This document shows, in pieces, positions 17,726 through 28,061 of a stretch of 64,000 nt of DNA. Each line of letters begins with the position of its first letter. The stretch's first letter is position 1. Origin of the DNA: Actinoallomurus sp048498315 (GTDB lineage: Bacteria; Actinomycetota; Actinomycetes; Streptosporangiales; Streptosporangiaceae). The DNA lies in the NCBI GenBank assembly GCA_048498315.1, contig JBEHYF010000009.1, positions 4,118 to 68,117 on the forward strand. The letters run 5' to 3'. The notes beneath the pieces were generated by a model, which was not told the DNA's origin, made no database searches, and saw nothing but the letters and a program-made list of their open reading frames with translations. Made by a program: the position numbers and the translations under genes.

Positions 17726-18121
17726 TCAGCCGCAGGCGCTCTTCAGCTCCTTGCCCGCGTTGATCAGGTCGCTGGTGTCCGGCATCTGCGGCATCGTGCT
17801 TCCGCCGGCCGCGATCGACTTCACCTGGTTGCCCAGGTTCTCCAGCGCGGTCGCCGCGTGGTTCGCCGCCTTCTCAACCGCATCATCGCCGGAGTCCTTG
17901 CCCTCCTGACGCATGGTCGTGGCCGCGTTCGCATATGTCTGGGCGAGGCCGTTCGGATCGGAGACCTGGGTCATGCCCTTCTGCGAGGCGTCCTGGATTG
18001 TGCTCTGCAGCTTCTGGCACGCGGCGGCCTTATCACCGCTCCCGCCACAGGCCGCCGCCGACAGCGCGAGCGCCGTGGTCAGCACAAGCATTCCGGTGAA
18101 CCGTACGGACGTGGGGGGCAT
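17726..18121 (-). CDS. Small secreted lipoprotein of unknown function
   Basis: A 131-residue protein with a signal sequence and clear lipobox (LALSAAACGG), followed by a mostly helical, Ala/Gln/Asn-rich domain: CQKLQSTIQDASQKG, then VEKAANHAATALENLG and a C-terminal cysteine. The ATG at 18121 has an AAGAAGGCG site just before it; longer forms of the frame have no support. No family is recognised. It stands alone between the SGNH hydrolase and the universal stress protein. Confidence 0.8.
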   Translation of the reverse strand: MPPTSVRFTGMLVLTTALALSAAACGGSGDKAAACQKLQSTIQDASQKGMTQVSDPNGLAQTYANAATTMRQEGKDSGDDAVEKAANHAATALENLGNQVKSIAAGGSTMPQMPDTSDLINAGKELKSACG

Positions 18122-18300
18122 CGCCTTCTCTTCTCGTATCGCGGTTTCGCCGGCAGCCGGGACGGCCGCCTGAGTCTCTCCTTCGATGCGAGCGAGGCCG
18201 CTGTGGTTCCCGTGACTTTCGCGGCCGTCCCGGCGGAGCCTCCGTGAACGTTCGTGGATCCGGCTTGCGCGGGCCCCGGCACGATGGATCTTGGTGGCGA

Positions 18301-19227
18301 TCACACCCCGTCGGACGGGACGGTAAGGACACCGCCTTGACGTTCCCCGCGCTCGCCGGCATGCCCCTGCTCGCCGGCGTGCTCGCGGGCGACCAGGACG
18401 GGGCAGACGGCGTGGTGAATGACGGCGTGCGCGGTGGTGCCGAGGGCGAGCGCGTGCACGCCGAAGTGGTCGCGCGCGCCGATCACAAGCAGTTCGGCGC
18501 GCGCGGACGCCTCCGCCAGCGCGCGCCGGGCGCTGTCGCACACCACCGACTCGACCACGCCGACCTGCGGGTACTTCTCCCGCCACGGCGCGACGGCCCG
18601 GCGCAGCAGCTTCGTCTCGTAGTGCTCGATGTCGGCCAGGGTCTCGCCCATCGGGGTCACGCCGGCCGGGGTCACCCCCATGATCGGCCGCCAGGCGCGC
18701 ACCGCCCGTAGGCGTACGCCGCGCAGGTCGGCCTCGGCGAAGGCGGCCGCGAGCGCCTCGTCGGTGCCGATACCGACGACGATCTCCCGGTCGGCGACCG
18801 GTGGCCGCCAGCCGGCGCGGACGAGCACCACGGGAGCCGCGGCGTGGCCGGCGACCTGCAGCGCGACCGAGCCGGCCAGCAGCTCGCGGAACCCGCCGCG
18901 GCCGCGTGCGCCGAGCACGACGAGGCCCGCGTCGGCGGACCGTTGGACGAGCGCCGCGGCCGGGCTGTCGGTGACGACCTTCGTCCGCACGTGCACCCCG
19001 GGAGCGATCTTCTCCGCCCTCCGCCGGGCGTCGGCCACCAGCCGCTGGGCGCCCTCCCAGCCGGCCGAACGGCTCGGGTCGGATGAGACGCCGAGCAGCG
19101 ACCAGGGATAGACGTGGACGAGGTAGAGACCCACGCCGCGCCTGGCCGCCTCATGGGCCGCCCATTCCAGGCCGGCCTCGCTGGGGGCGGAGCCGTCCAG
19201 CCCCACCAGGATCGAGCGTCGCGCCAC
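18301..19227 (-). CDS. Tandem universal stress protein
   Basis: A 308-residue protein of two UspA domains. Domain 1 starts RRSILVGLDGSAPS and holds the ATP-binding loop GARGRGGFRELLAGS. Domain 2 starts near 165 (EIVVGIGTDE), and its loop GARDHFGVHALALG lacks the GxxGxG spacing, so only the first half is likely to bind ATP. The GTG at 19227 has a GGGGAGG ribosome site 6 nt upstream. It is divergent from the ftsH leader, and a DosR-like palindrome lies between them. Tandem USPs of this size are typical members of the mycobacterial dormancy regulon. Confidence 0.9.
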   Translation of the reverse strand: MARRSILVGLDGSAPSEAGLEWAAHEAARRGVGLYLVHVYPWSLLGVSSDPSRSAGWEGAQRLVADARRRAEKIAPGVHVRTKVVTDSPAAALVQRSADAGLVVLGARGRGGFRELLAGSVALQVAGHAAAPVVLVRAGWRPPVADREIVVGIGTDEALAAAFAEADLRGVRLRAVRAWRPIMGVTPAGVTPMGETLADIEHYETKLLRRAVAPWREKYPQVGVVESVVCDSARRALAEASARAELLVIGARDHFGVHALALGTTAHAVIHHAVCPVLVAREHAGEQGHAGERGERQGGVLTVPSDGV

Positions 19228-19362
19228 GATGCACCTCCCCGCCTCGGCGCGCACGGACGGCCCGCCCGCGCACGCGGGACCCGGGGCGCCGGTCCCGGCC
19301 CTACCGCCATCGTCGGCACCGGTTCCGCCGCCTACCAGGGCCGTTCGGGTCCCTCGGGTCCC

Positions 19363-19376
19363 GGGACCTTGGTCCC
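19363..19376. promoter_or_regulatory. DosR/DevR-like box between USP and ftsH
   Basis: GGGACCTTGGTCCC, extended to CCGGGACCTTGGTCCCGG at 19361-19378, is almost fully palindromic. It fits GGGAC-N4-GTCCC, the core of the mycobacterial DosR box. It lies 136 bp before the USP start and 69 bp before the leader ORF, so it may control both. A second GGGACC/GGTCCC inverted repeat with a 9-bp spacer lies near 19277-19297. Confidence 0.65.
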
Positions 19377-19444
19377 GGGGGCGGCACCGTACGGCCCTAC
19401 CGGCCGCGCGCGGGGCCGAGGGATGGTCAAGGGGGGAGGTTTGT

Positions 19445-19578
19445 ATGAAACCTGCGGCGGTATTGGACGCGGGTGCGGCGAAGGCGGCCGGCGGGCCGCC
19501 TGACGCCCGCCGCGCGGCAGTGCTGAGGGAGGACCGGCGCATCGGCGCCGGCAAGGTCGTCGTGCCGGTGATCAGCCC

Positions 19579-19582
<4 letters not shown>
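19445..19582 (+). CDS. 45-codon leader ORF overlapping the ftsH start
   Basis: ATG at 19445 follows an excellent ribosome site (AAGGGGGGAGG). The frame runs 45 codons and stops with a TGA that overlaps the GTG start of ftsH (GTGA). The ftsH start itself has no good ribosome site, so translation of ftsH probably depends on reading this small frame first. The product (basic, with RRAAVLREDRRIGAG in the middle) matches no family I know. It may be only a coupling leader. Confidence 0.55.
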
Positions 19583-21528
<1,946 letters not shown>

Positions 21529-21604
21529 ACCAGCGGAGACCCGCACGGGCGACGAGGAGGAATGACCGGTACCGAGCCCGTGAGCAAGGAAGGTGAGGAC
21601 CACG

Positions 21605-22108
21605 ATGACCGAGCCGAACCCGGTCGCGGACGTGCTGCGCGACCTCGTCGACGAGTTGTACACGGTGGACGCGGCCGACACGCCGGCCGCGCTGCGGGCC
21701 GCGTGGCGCGGGTTCGACGCGCTCGCCGAGGCCGGGGACCTGCTGGCCGAGTCGCACGTCGACTACGGGGTGCTGCAGCGCCACGCCCGCCCGTCGCTGT
21801 CGCGGGCCGAGCGGGCGCTGCGCGGCGCGCCCTCCCTGCCCGCCGACGTCAAGCCGCTGATGCTGAACGTCGGCGGGTGGCGAACCCGGCCGGTCGCCGA
21901 GCACGTCGCCTACGCCATCCATCAGGACGTCCTCGACATCGCGTACGGGATCAACGCGCTGCTGCCGGCGGTGGCGGGCCACGCCCGCGACCGCGACGAC
22001 CGCCGGGCCTGCCGCGAGGCGGCACGCCTGGCGCACCAGCTCGTCAACTGCTATGAGGGCCGGCTCAACCTGTTCACGACCTCACGGGCCCACCTCGCCC
22101 CGACCTGA
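21605..22108 (+). CDS. Conserved-looking hypothetical protein, 167 aa
   Basis: The ATG at 21605 follows an AAGGAAGGTGAGG ribosome site, 76 bp after the ftsH stop, so it may be cotranscribed with it. The protein appears all-helical, with LRDLVDELYTVDAADTP near the N-terminus and a C-terminal helix containing EAARLAHQLVNCYEGRLNLF. No transmembrane segment or signal is seen, and no family is recognised. Codon use (GC at third positions) supports a real gene. The antisense PRPP synthetase gene ends 168 bp further on. Confidence 0.7.
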   Translation: MTEPNPVADVLRDLVDELYTVDAADTPAALRAAWRGFDALAEAGDLLAESHVDYGVLQRHARPSLSRAERALRGAPSLPADVKPLMLNVGGWRTRPVAEHVAYAIHQDVLDIAYGINALLPAVAGHARDRDDRRACREAARLAHQLVNCYEGRLNLFTTSRAHLAPT

Positions 22109-22275
22109 ACCGGCCCGCCCGGCCGACCGCCACGGCGCGGCGGCCGCGCGTCGGCGCGGTCGTCGCCCCTCCCGGCCCGGGATCGCCTCCGGAACGCGCC
22201 GGGAACCGACACGGCCGCGGCCGGCGACGACGCCGGCCCGTTCACCGCCGTTCACCGAAACCCGCGCGCTGCGCC

Positions 22276-23214
22276 TCACGGGCGCGGCACGAGGTCGTCC
22301 AGCGGCTCGTCGCGGTTCAGCCGGCCGATCGCGGTCGCCAGCAGGGCCGCCACCGACTCGCACTGTAGCGGCGGACGCGGCAGCGCCGGCCGGGCGAGCG
22401 TGTCGGTGACCAGCAGCCGCCGGATCGGCAGGCGGGCGAGCCGGTCGAGGGCATCGCCCACCAGAAGCCCGTGGGTGGCGGCGACGGCGATCGCCGGGGC
22501 GCCGCCGCGGGTCAGGACGGCACGGGCGGCCGCCTCGATCGTGCCGCCGGTGCTGATCATGTCGTCGACGATCACGGTGGGCCGCCCCTCGACGTCGCCG
22601 ACCAGTTCCTGGGCGTACACCGTGGTGCCGGTGACGCGGGTCTTTCGCACGACGGCGACCGGCCGCCGCACCGTTGCGGCGTACCGCTCGGCCAGCTTCA
22701 CCGCGCCCAGGTCCGGCGCGACGAGCACCGCGTCGCCGGGAACGGCGAGCGCCAGCAGCGCCACCGCGAGCAGCGGCACGGCGCTCAGCATCTCGACGGG
22801 GATGCCGCACGCCGCCTCCAGCGCGGTCGTATGCGGGTCGACGACCACGAGCCGGTCCGCACCGGTCGCGGTCACGGCGTCGGCGACCACCCGCGCGCCG
22901 ACCGGCTCGCCCGCCCGGTCCCGGCGGTCCTGCCGGGCGTAGCCGAAGTACGGCACCACGGCGGTGACCCTGGCCGCGCCGCCCCGGCGGCAGGCGTCCA
23001 GCAGGAACAGCAGCTCGACCAGGTTGTCGCCGACCGGCGGGCCGGTCGGCTGGATCACGTACACGTCGTCGCCGCGGACATGCCCGATGACGGGCCGCAG
23101 CTCGCCGTCGGGGAAGCGGTCCACCTCGCCGGGCACCGGACTGACGCCGAGCGCGTCCGCAACCGCGACGGCCAGCGCGCGGTTCGCCGATCCCGCGACG
23201 ATCCGCGCAGGCAC
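22276..23214 (-). CDS. prs: Ribose-phosphate pyrophosphokinase (PRPP synthetase)
   Basis: A 312-residue enzyme making PRPP from ribose 5-phosphate and ATP. Landmarks are FPDGELRPVIG (flexible loop partner), YFGYARQDRRDRAGEP (ATP and catalytic region), VVDPHTTALE, and the PRPP-binding signature VIVDDMISTGGTIE near 218. The usual catalytic-loop KxR is present as VRKTRVTGTT. The GTG at 23214 begins 4 bp after the upstream zinc-protein stop. It differs from housekeeping Prs in lacking the glmU-prs context and in being short at the N-terminus, so this is probably a class of accessory PRPP synthetase linked to stress genes. Confidence 0.88.
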   Translation of the reverse strand: MPARIVAGSANRALAVAVADALGVSPVPGEVDRFPDGELRPVIGHVRGDDVYVIQPTGPPVGDNLVELLFLLDACRRGGAARVTAVVPYFGYARQDRRDRAGEPVGARVVADAVTATGADRLVVVDPHTTALEAACGIPVEMLSAVPLLAVALLALAVPGDAVLVAPDLGAVKLAERYAATVRRPVAVVRKTRVTGTTVYAQELVGDVEGRPTVIVDDMISTGGTIEAAARAVLTRGGAPAIAVAATHGLLVGDALDRLARLPIRRLLVTDTLARPALPRPPLQCESVAALLATAIGRLNRDEPLDDLVPRP

Positions 23215-23218
23215 GGCC

Positions 23219-23458
23219 TCAGGCGGGGACGTGGTCGCGCAGTCCCCGTGCGCCCGCGGACTCGGCGCACGAAGCACAGCAGAACACCATGTCGCCGGCC
23301 TGCACGCCGTGCCCGATCACCCGGCAGTCGCAGTGCCGGCAGGTCGGCGCCAGCCGATGGATCGCGCACTCGAAGCTGTCGAACACGTGCGTACGTCCGT
23401 CCATCCGGACCTCGAACGCGCTGGCATAGTCGTTGCCGCACACCTCACAGACAGCCAT
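23219..23458 (-). CDS. Small cysteine-rich, zinc-ribbon-like protein
   Basis: A 79-residue protein with paired metal-ligand motifs: CEVCGNDY near the start, FECAIHRL in the middle, then CRHCDCR and FCCASC. Eleven Cys/His residues in such pairs indicate one or two structural zinc sites. Similar small proteins in actinomycetes are often labelled prokaryotic metallothionein-like, with no proven role. The ATG at 23458 has a G-rich ribosome site 7 nt upstream. It precedes the PRPP synthetase by 4 bp, so the two form an operon. Confidence 0.75.
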   Translation of the reverse strand: MAVCEVCGNDYASAFEVRMDGRTHVFDSFECAIHRLAPTCRHCDCRVIGHGVQAGDMVFCCASCAESAGARGLRDHVPA

Positions 23459-23725
23459 CGTTCCCCCCCGAAAGCGCAGGTCGCCCGCCACTATCTTCCT
23501 ACCCAGAACTGACCGGATCGCACGAAACGCCGCTGGGTGCCGTGGGTGGCCCTGATCCGCCCGCCGTGCCGCGCGACGCCCCGGCAGGCGGATCACGCCG
23601 TCTCGCGGTACGAACGCCGGCCTTCCGGTGCCGGAGGTCCCTGGCCGCCGCCGGGCGACGACGGCAGGCTGGAGATCGGGCGGCCCGCCCGCCGGGCCGC
23701 CCGACACGAGGACGAGGAGATCACG

Positions 23726-23896
23726 GTGTTCGAGTTCGCACCCCCGGCCGGACCGCCGCTGCGCCTGGGCGGCCGGCTGCTGCCGATCGTCGGCCGCGCC
23801 CGGATGTACATCTGCGGGATCACGCCCTACGACACCACGCATCTGGGTCATGCGCGGACGTTCGTGTGGGCGGACGTCCTCGCCCGCGTGCTGCGG
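23726..23896 (+). pseudogene. N-terminal fragment of a cysteinyl-tRNA-synthetase/MshC-like gene
   Basis: A GTG at 23726 with a GAGGAG ribosome site opens a frame whose residues 25-57 carry ARMYICGITPYDTTHLGHA, the nucleotide-binding HIGH-type motif of CysS/MshC, followed by TFVWADVLARVL. After residue 57 the homology ends abruptly and the frame wanders to a stop at 24007. The remaining several hundred residues of such an enzyme are missing, and the antisense methyltransferase gene begins to overlap. This is a truncated remnant, perhaps left by a deletion joined to the methyltransferase gene. Confidence 0.7.
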
Positions 23897-23951
23897 GGTC
23901 GCTGTCGTACGGGCTGCCCGCCCGGCGCGCCGCCGTGGTCAGCACCGGGCG

Positions 23952-24605
23952 TCAAGCAGGCGGCGGGTCGCGGCGGGCGAGGAGGAAGCAGTCGATGGCG
24001 AACCTGACGCCGTCGTCATCCGTGACCTCCCGGCGGCGGGCCTCGGCGGTCACGACGCGCAGGCCGCTGCCGGCGATGTCGGCCGCCGCGTCGCCGGCCG
24101 TGTACAGGACCGCCGGGTCCTGCGGGCCGCCGGTGCCGTGCGCCAGGTTGTCGCTGTCGTGCGCGACGACGAGCAGCAGCCCGCCGCCGGCCACGGCGTC
24201 TGCGGCGGTGCGCAGCGCACGGGCCCGCAGCGCGGCCGGCACCTGCAGGTACGCGCTGATCACCAGGTCGTACCGGCCGTCAGGGACATAGTCCGCCAGG
24301 TCCGCCTCGACCAGCGTGACACGGTCGGCGGCGGCGCCGAGCCGCTGCCCGGCGAGCGAGCGGGCGCGCCGCAGCGCGACGGCGGAGAAGTCGACCGCCG
24401 TCACGGTCCAGCCGCGTTCGGCCAGCCACAGCGCGTTGCGGCCCTCGCCGGCGGCGAGGTCGAGCGCCCGGCCCGGCGGCAGGTCCGCGGCGACCTCCTC
24501 GACCCAGCGGTTCGGCCCCGCGGACCAGACGAGGTCCTTGGCGGCGTACCGGCGGTCCCACTCCGCGCTGTCCACGAAACCTCCCCGGTCGTCGGCCTGC
24601 AACAC
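23952..24605 (-). CDS. Class I SAM-dependent methyltransferase (TehB-like)
   Basis: A 217-residue methyltransferase. The SAM-binding motif I ALDLAAGEGRNALWLAERG lies near 47-65, the acidic ribose-binding VTAVDFSAVAL follows, and motif IV is DLVISAYLQVP. The size and the WDRRYAAKDLVWSAGPNRWV start are like TehB/small-molecule methyltransferases. The ATG at 24605 is used; a GTG eleven residues in (VDSAEWDRRY) is an alternative. It stands alone between two gene remnants. The substrate is unknown. Confidence 0.83.
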   Translation of the reverse strand: MLQADDRGGFVDSAEWDRRYAAKDLVWSAGPNRWVEEVAADLPPGRALDLAAGEGRNALWLAERGWTVTAVDFSAVALRRARSLAGQRLGAAADRVTLVEADLADYVPDGRYDLVISAYLQVPAALRARALRTAADAVAGGGLLLVVAHDSDNLAHGTGGPQDPAVLYTAGDAAADIAGSGLRVVTAEARRREVTDDDGVRFAIDCFLLARRDPPPA

Positions 24606-24911
24606 GGCGAGACTATCGCCGGCGCGAGCCGTTCAGGTCAGGTCGATGCGGACGTCCGGCGGACGGGTGAGGGTGTTGTGCACGGTGCAGAGCCGGGCGA
24701 CGGCGAGCAATGCCGCCCTCCGCGCGGCGGGCAGGCCACGCGGGGCACGTGGAGAACCTGCAGCCCTGGGCCGGGACGGCGATCCACCTTCGCCCGTCTG
24801 CTGACGGCGCGCTGACGGCGGACGCCGCATCCGGCCCGCCGTCCGGGTTCGGCGGGCGACGTTCAGGCCGCGCGTGCACGTTCCGCGGCGCGGGTCCCGG
24901 AGCCGGCGGGT
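24606..24911. other. Gene-free gap holding an OsmC-like C-terminal remnant
   Basis: On the minus strand at 24633-24719 a frame reads LLAVARLCTVHNTLTRPPDV and then RIDLT before the stop. This matches the conserved C-terminus of OsmC/Ohr family proteins (VH-TL after a cysteine). Upstream of it the frame has no OsmC similarity and no sensible start. The rest of the stretch is GC-rich with nothing recognisable. It looks like the last 30 codons of a deleted peroxide-resistance gene. Confidence 0.5.
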
Positions 24912-25352
24912 CTACCGGGTCGCGCGCCAGCCGTGTCGGCGCATCAGGACGGCCGCGACGCGGGCGAACCGTTCCGGTTCCAGCACCGCGCCCTCGCGGC
25001 GGATGTCGTCCTCGTCCAGCGCGAACACCCGGTCGAGGCGGAGGTAGGAGCGGCGGCCGTCACGATCCCAGGCGCCGGAGCCGAGCTCCAGCCAGTCGGG
25101 CGAGTCGTCGTGGGGCTTGCTGGACAGCATCATGGCCAGGAGCCTGCGCCCGTGCCGGCCGATCACCAGGAGCGGCCGGTCCTTGCCACGCGCCGGGTCC
25201 TCCTCGTACGGGACCCAGGCCCACACGATCTCGCCGGGGTCGGCGAGACCGTCCAGGTCGGGAGAGTATTCGAGGGTCGCCGCGCGCTCCGGGGTGTAGA
25301 TCTCCCGGACGAAACCGCGGGCCGGCTTGGGGTCCTCACCATGATCGAGCAC
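24912..25352 (-). CDS. PemK/MazF-like family protein
   Basis: A 146-residue protein whose middle (DPGEIVWAWVPYEEDPARGKDRPLL in two parts, 40-64) has the start-strand and GKxRP pattern of PemK/MazF endoribonuclease folds. It is followed by VIGRHGRRLLAMMLSSKPHD and a C-terminal extension with LRLDRVFALDEDDIRREG. MazF toxins cleave mRNA. However, no antitoxin gene is adjacent, and the family also includes standalone actinobacterial members of unproven activity. The ATG at 25352 has weak ribosome-site support. Confidence 0.65.
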   Translation of the reverse strand: MLDHGEDPKPARGFVREIYTPERAATLEYSPDLDGLADPGEIVWAWVPYEEDPARGKDRPLLVIGRHGRRLLAMMLSSKPHDDSPDWLELGSGAWDRDGRRSYLRLDRVFALDEDDIRREGAVLEPERFARVAAVLMRRHGWRATR

Positions 25353-25464
25353 GCGGGCAGCCTACGTGAATTCCGCGTTACCCGTCGTGTCCTGCCGCGC
25401 GCGGGATGCCCCGATCGGGAGGATCGGGCCGTTCTTCACAGTGTCTCCTCGAAGGAGTGCAGCC

Positions 25465-25740
25465 ATGCTCAGGCGCTCCCGGTTGCTTTGTCGGAAGACC
25501 CGCGTCACGTTCAGCCTCCCCGCAGACCGGCCCGAAGGCGTCGTCAGCGTGGTCGGCGACTTCAACCGCTGGGAGCCCGGCCGCCACGAGCTGGTCAGAC
25601 GGCGCAACGGCACTCGCAGCGTCTCGGTCACGCTGTCGTCGGGCGTGCATCGCTTCCGCTACCTGGCCACCGGCGGCGTCTGGTTCGACGACGACACCGC
25701 CGACCGCACCGACGAGCACGGCAGCCTGATCGAGCTCTGA
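25465..25740 (+). CDS. Small glycogen-binding (CBM48/isoamylase N-terminal) domain protein
   Basis: A 91-residue protein consisting of one early-set beta sandwich: VTFSLP, VVGDFNRWEPGRHEL, VSVTLSSGVHRFRYLATGG, WFDDDTADRTDEHGS. The VxGDFNxW and FRYL patterns define CBM48 domains that bind alpha-glucans, as in AMPK beta and branching enzymes. A standalone domain of this size could tether something to glycogen or serve as a regulator. The ATG is 5 nt after a GAAGGAG site. Small proteins of this type are often near stress genes in actinomycetes (recollection, not checked). Confidence 0.8.
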   Translation: MLRRSRLLCRKTRVTFSLPADRPEGVVSVVGDFNRWEPGRHELVRRRNGTRSVSVTLSSGVHRFRYLATGGVWFDDDTADRTDEHGSLIEL

Positions 25741-25916
25741 CGCGACGGCCACGCTGCCCACGACGACCGCACGGCCGGGACCGGGCCCCGCCTTCCGGCG
25801 CGCGCGGCGGGCGGGCGTCCCACGATGAAGCGTCCCGCCGGTGCTTCCGCCCGGACCGGCGCCCGCCCTTCCGGACCCGCGCCGGCGGCGCGGTCCCGAG
25901 CGTGGCACTGCCACGA

Positions 25917-25943
25917 CCCGGGCCCGGCGCGTCCGGGCCCGGG
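25917..25943. terminator. Strong hairpin after the ABC importer operon
   Basis: CCGGGCCCGG (25918-25927) and the same sequence at 25933-25942 form a 10-bp stem, extended by one C-G pair, around a 5-nt CGCGT loop. It ends 14 bp past the stop of the substrate-binding gene on the minus strand, the expected place for termination. It lacks a U-tract, as is common in actinomycetes. Confidence 0.6.
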
Positions 25944-25956
25944 CGGCGAGCCGCGG

Positions 25957-27042
25957 TCAGCCGGCCTTCCGGATGTTCGCCGGCACCAGCATGTCGTACG
26001 GAGGCGGCTGCTTGATGAGCCCCGTCTCCTGGTGGAACTTCACCGCCGTGTCATAGGAGCCACGGGCGATGCCGATGCCGTCCGGCACCTCGGTCGCGAG
26101 CAGCGCCGGGATGGCGGCCAGCGCCTTCGGGTTCGCGCCCTTCAGGTACTCCGGCAGCAGCGCCTTAACCTCGGCCGGGTTCGAGTGGATGTCGTGCTCG
26201 GCGCGGGCGATGGCGCGCAGGAACGCCGCGACCTCCTTGCGCTTCTTGTCCAGGACCTCCTGGGTGGTGAAGACGACGCCGTGCGTCACGCGGGTCAGGC
26301 CCGGGATGTCGCCCCTCGCCGGGGAGATGTAGGCCGAGCCGATCCCGGCGGCGGCCGCCTGCTGCGCGATGGGCTGGAAGAACGACAGCGCGTCCACCCG
26401 GTGGGACTTCAGCGCGCCGAGCGCTGCCGTCGACGTGCTGCCGAGGTTGACCAGCTCCGCGTCGGTCTGCGGGTTCATCCCGACCCGGTGGAACAGGTAC
26501 GTGACCAGCGCCTCGGTCCCGCTGCCCGGCCCGGTGATGCCGATCTTCTTGCCCCGCAGGGCGCGGATCCGCTGGTCCAGCGGCGCGGACACGGGCGGCC
26601 CGTCGAAGGAGGTGCCGACGACGACGTCGACGTAGTACCGGTCGACGAGGTCGGCGACGAGGCGCGTCTTGTCGTCGACGCGGGCGAGGTTGAAGCAGTC
26701 GGTCAGCACGCCGGCACCCAGGTCGATGCTGCCCGACTTGAGGGCCGCGGCGACCTTCGCGCCGGTGCCGAGCCGCGGCCGGGCGCCCAGCTTCACGCCC
26801 TCCTGGGTGAAGTAGCCCTTCTTCTCCGCGATGAACAGCGGGAAGAAGGCGATCGAGTTGCTGATCTGGCCGACGTTCAGCACGCCGCGGGCCGTGGCCG
26901 AGCCGCGTTTCGCGCACCCGGTCGCGGCCAGCAGCAACGCGACGACGGCGACCAGCACGGTGACGCTGCCGCGACGCGGCGGGCGCCGCCGGGGGCGGCG
27001 GGGCGGGCGGGTGGGTCCGGTGTCGGCGGTCGGATGGTTCAT
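25957..27042 (-). CDS. ABC substrate-binding lipoprotein (nitrate/taurine/thiamine-precursor type)
   Basis: A 361-residue NMT1/SsuA-like binding protein. After a very Arg/Pro-rich N-terminus comes one hydrophobic segment and a lipobox (LLLAATGCAK); then VGQISNSIAFFPLFIAEKKG, the signature opening of the family, and KSGSIDLGAG, GKKIGITGPGSGTEAL. It would deliver a small organic anion or heterocycle to the adjacent permease. The ATG at 27042 is preceded by GGAGTGA, which also contains the permease stop, so the two are coupled. The long basic N-terminus is unusual for a secreted protein. Confidence 0.88.
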   Translation of the reverse strand: MNHPTADTGPTRPPRRPRRRPPRRGSVTVLVAVVALLLAATGCAKRGSATARGVLNVGQISNSIAFFPLFIAEKKGYFTQEGVKLGARPRLGTGAKVAAALKSGSIDLGAGVLTDCFNLARVDDKTRLVADLVDRYYVDVVVGTSFDGPPVSAPLDQRIRALRGKKIGITGPGSGTEALVTYLFHRVGMNPQTDAELVNLGSTSTAALGALKSHRVDALSFFQPIAQQAAAAGIGSAYISPARGDIPGLTRVTHGVVFTTQEVLDKKRKEVAAFLRAIARAEHDIHSNPAEVKALLPEYLKGANPKALAAIPALLATEVPDGIGIARGSYDTAVKFHQETGLIKQPPPYDMLVPANIRKAG

Positions 27043-27047
27043 TTTCG

Positions 27048-28061
27048 TCACTCCAGCGGCTTCCACCGGCTGAGCCGGCGGTCGATGAGGCCGACGAGGA
27101 GGTTCAGCAGCGCCGCGATGACGCTGAGCACGACCAGGGTGGCGAACACCCCGGCGGTGTCGAACTGCCCCGCGGCAGAGTTGATCAGATAACCGAGGCC
27201 GCGGTTCGACGCGACCAGTTCCCCGATGACGGCACCGATGAGCGCGTACGGCACCGCGACCTTCAGGCCGGTCAGCATGCCGGTCATCGACGAGGGCAGG
27301 ATGACCTTCAACGCGACGTCGCGGCGCTTGCCGCCCATCAGCCGGACGGCGTCGATGAGGCCGCGGTCGACCTCGCGCACGCCGGCCGCGGTGTTGAGGA
27401 ACACGAGGAAGAAGACGGTGGCCGCGGCCAGCAGCACCTTCATGTGCATGCCGATCCCGAACCACACGATGAACAGCGGCGCCAGCGCGACCTTCGGGAT
27501 CGAGTACAGCGCCATGATGAACGGGTCGAGCACGCGGTAGACCAGGGAGGCCGAGGCGAACAGGAATCCGGTGACCGCGCCGGCCGCCGCGCCGAGCAGG
27601 TAGCCGTAGACGATCTCCTGGACGGTGATTCCGGTGTTGGTCCACAGCGTCCCGTCCCGCTCCCACTGCACGAGCCGGTGCCAGATGTCGGTGGGCCGGC
27701 TCGTGAAGGTGGTGTCGAACCACCGGCCGGCGGACCACTGCCAGAGCACCAGCACCGCGGCGACCAGCAGCAGCCGCGCGATCCACACCGTCGCCGTGGT
27801 GCCGTGCTTCGCCCACCAGGTGCGTTCGACGCGCACGGTGACCGCGGCCGGGGCCGCCCCCGGCGTGGACGCCGTCTCCGCGCGTGTGCCCGCCTCCGGC
27901 CCGCCGGTGTCGCGCGCGGCCGCTTCCCGTACGGGCGCCGCCTCCGCCGGCGTCGCCTCGGCGGATGCGGGCTCCGCGGGCGCGGGGGCCCGCCCGTCGC
28001 CCGCGGCGGTGCGCCCGGCCGGGGAGTGCCCTGCCAGAGGGTGTCCTGCCGGGTTCGTCAT
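27048..28061 (-). CDS. ABC transporter permease (SsuC/TauC-like)
   Basis: A 337-residue inner-membrane permease of the BPD family. The first 75 residues are a low-complexity Ala/Pro/Glu-rich tail not needed for transport. The first membrane segment is near 90-110, and about six in total are visible. The coupling helix with the EAA motif reads VDRGLIDAVRLMGGKRRDV. The start at 28061 overlaps the ATPase stop (ATGA). It works with the ATPase and binding protein around it. Confidence 0.88.
   Translation of the reverse strand: MTNPAGHPLAGHSPAGRTAAGDGRAPAPAEPASAEATPAEAAPVREAAARDTGGPEAGTRAETASTPGAAPAAVTVRVERTWWAKHGTTATVWIARLLLVAAVLVLWQWSAGRWFDTTFTSRPTDIWHRLVQWERDGTLWTNTGITVQEIVYGYLLGAAAGAVTGFLFASASLVYRVLDPFIMALYSIPKVALAPLFIVWFGIGMHMKVLLAAATVFFLVFLNTAAGVREVDRGLIDAVRLMGGKRRDVALKVILPSSMTGMLTGLKVAVPYALIGAVIGELVASNRGLGYLINSAAGQFDTAGVFATLVVLSVIAALLNLLVGLIDRRLSRWKPLE

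Noticed and set aside
21562..22056. ATG with a GAGGAGGA ribosome site in another frame over the 167-aa hypothetical gene
   Set aside because: The product is Arg/Ala repeats typical of a shadow frame. The frame from 21605 has better codon character and its own ribosome site.
25417..25430. GGGAGGATCGGGCC before the CBM48 gene as a DosR box
   Set aside because: Both half-sites carry a mismatch and it overlaps a tandem GATCGGG word; not enough to claim.
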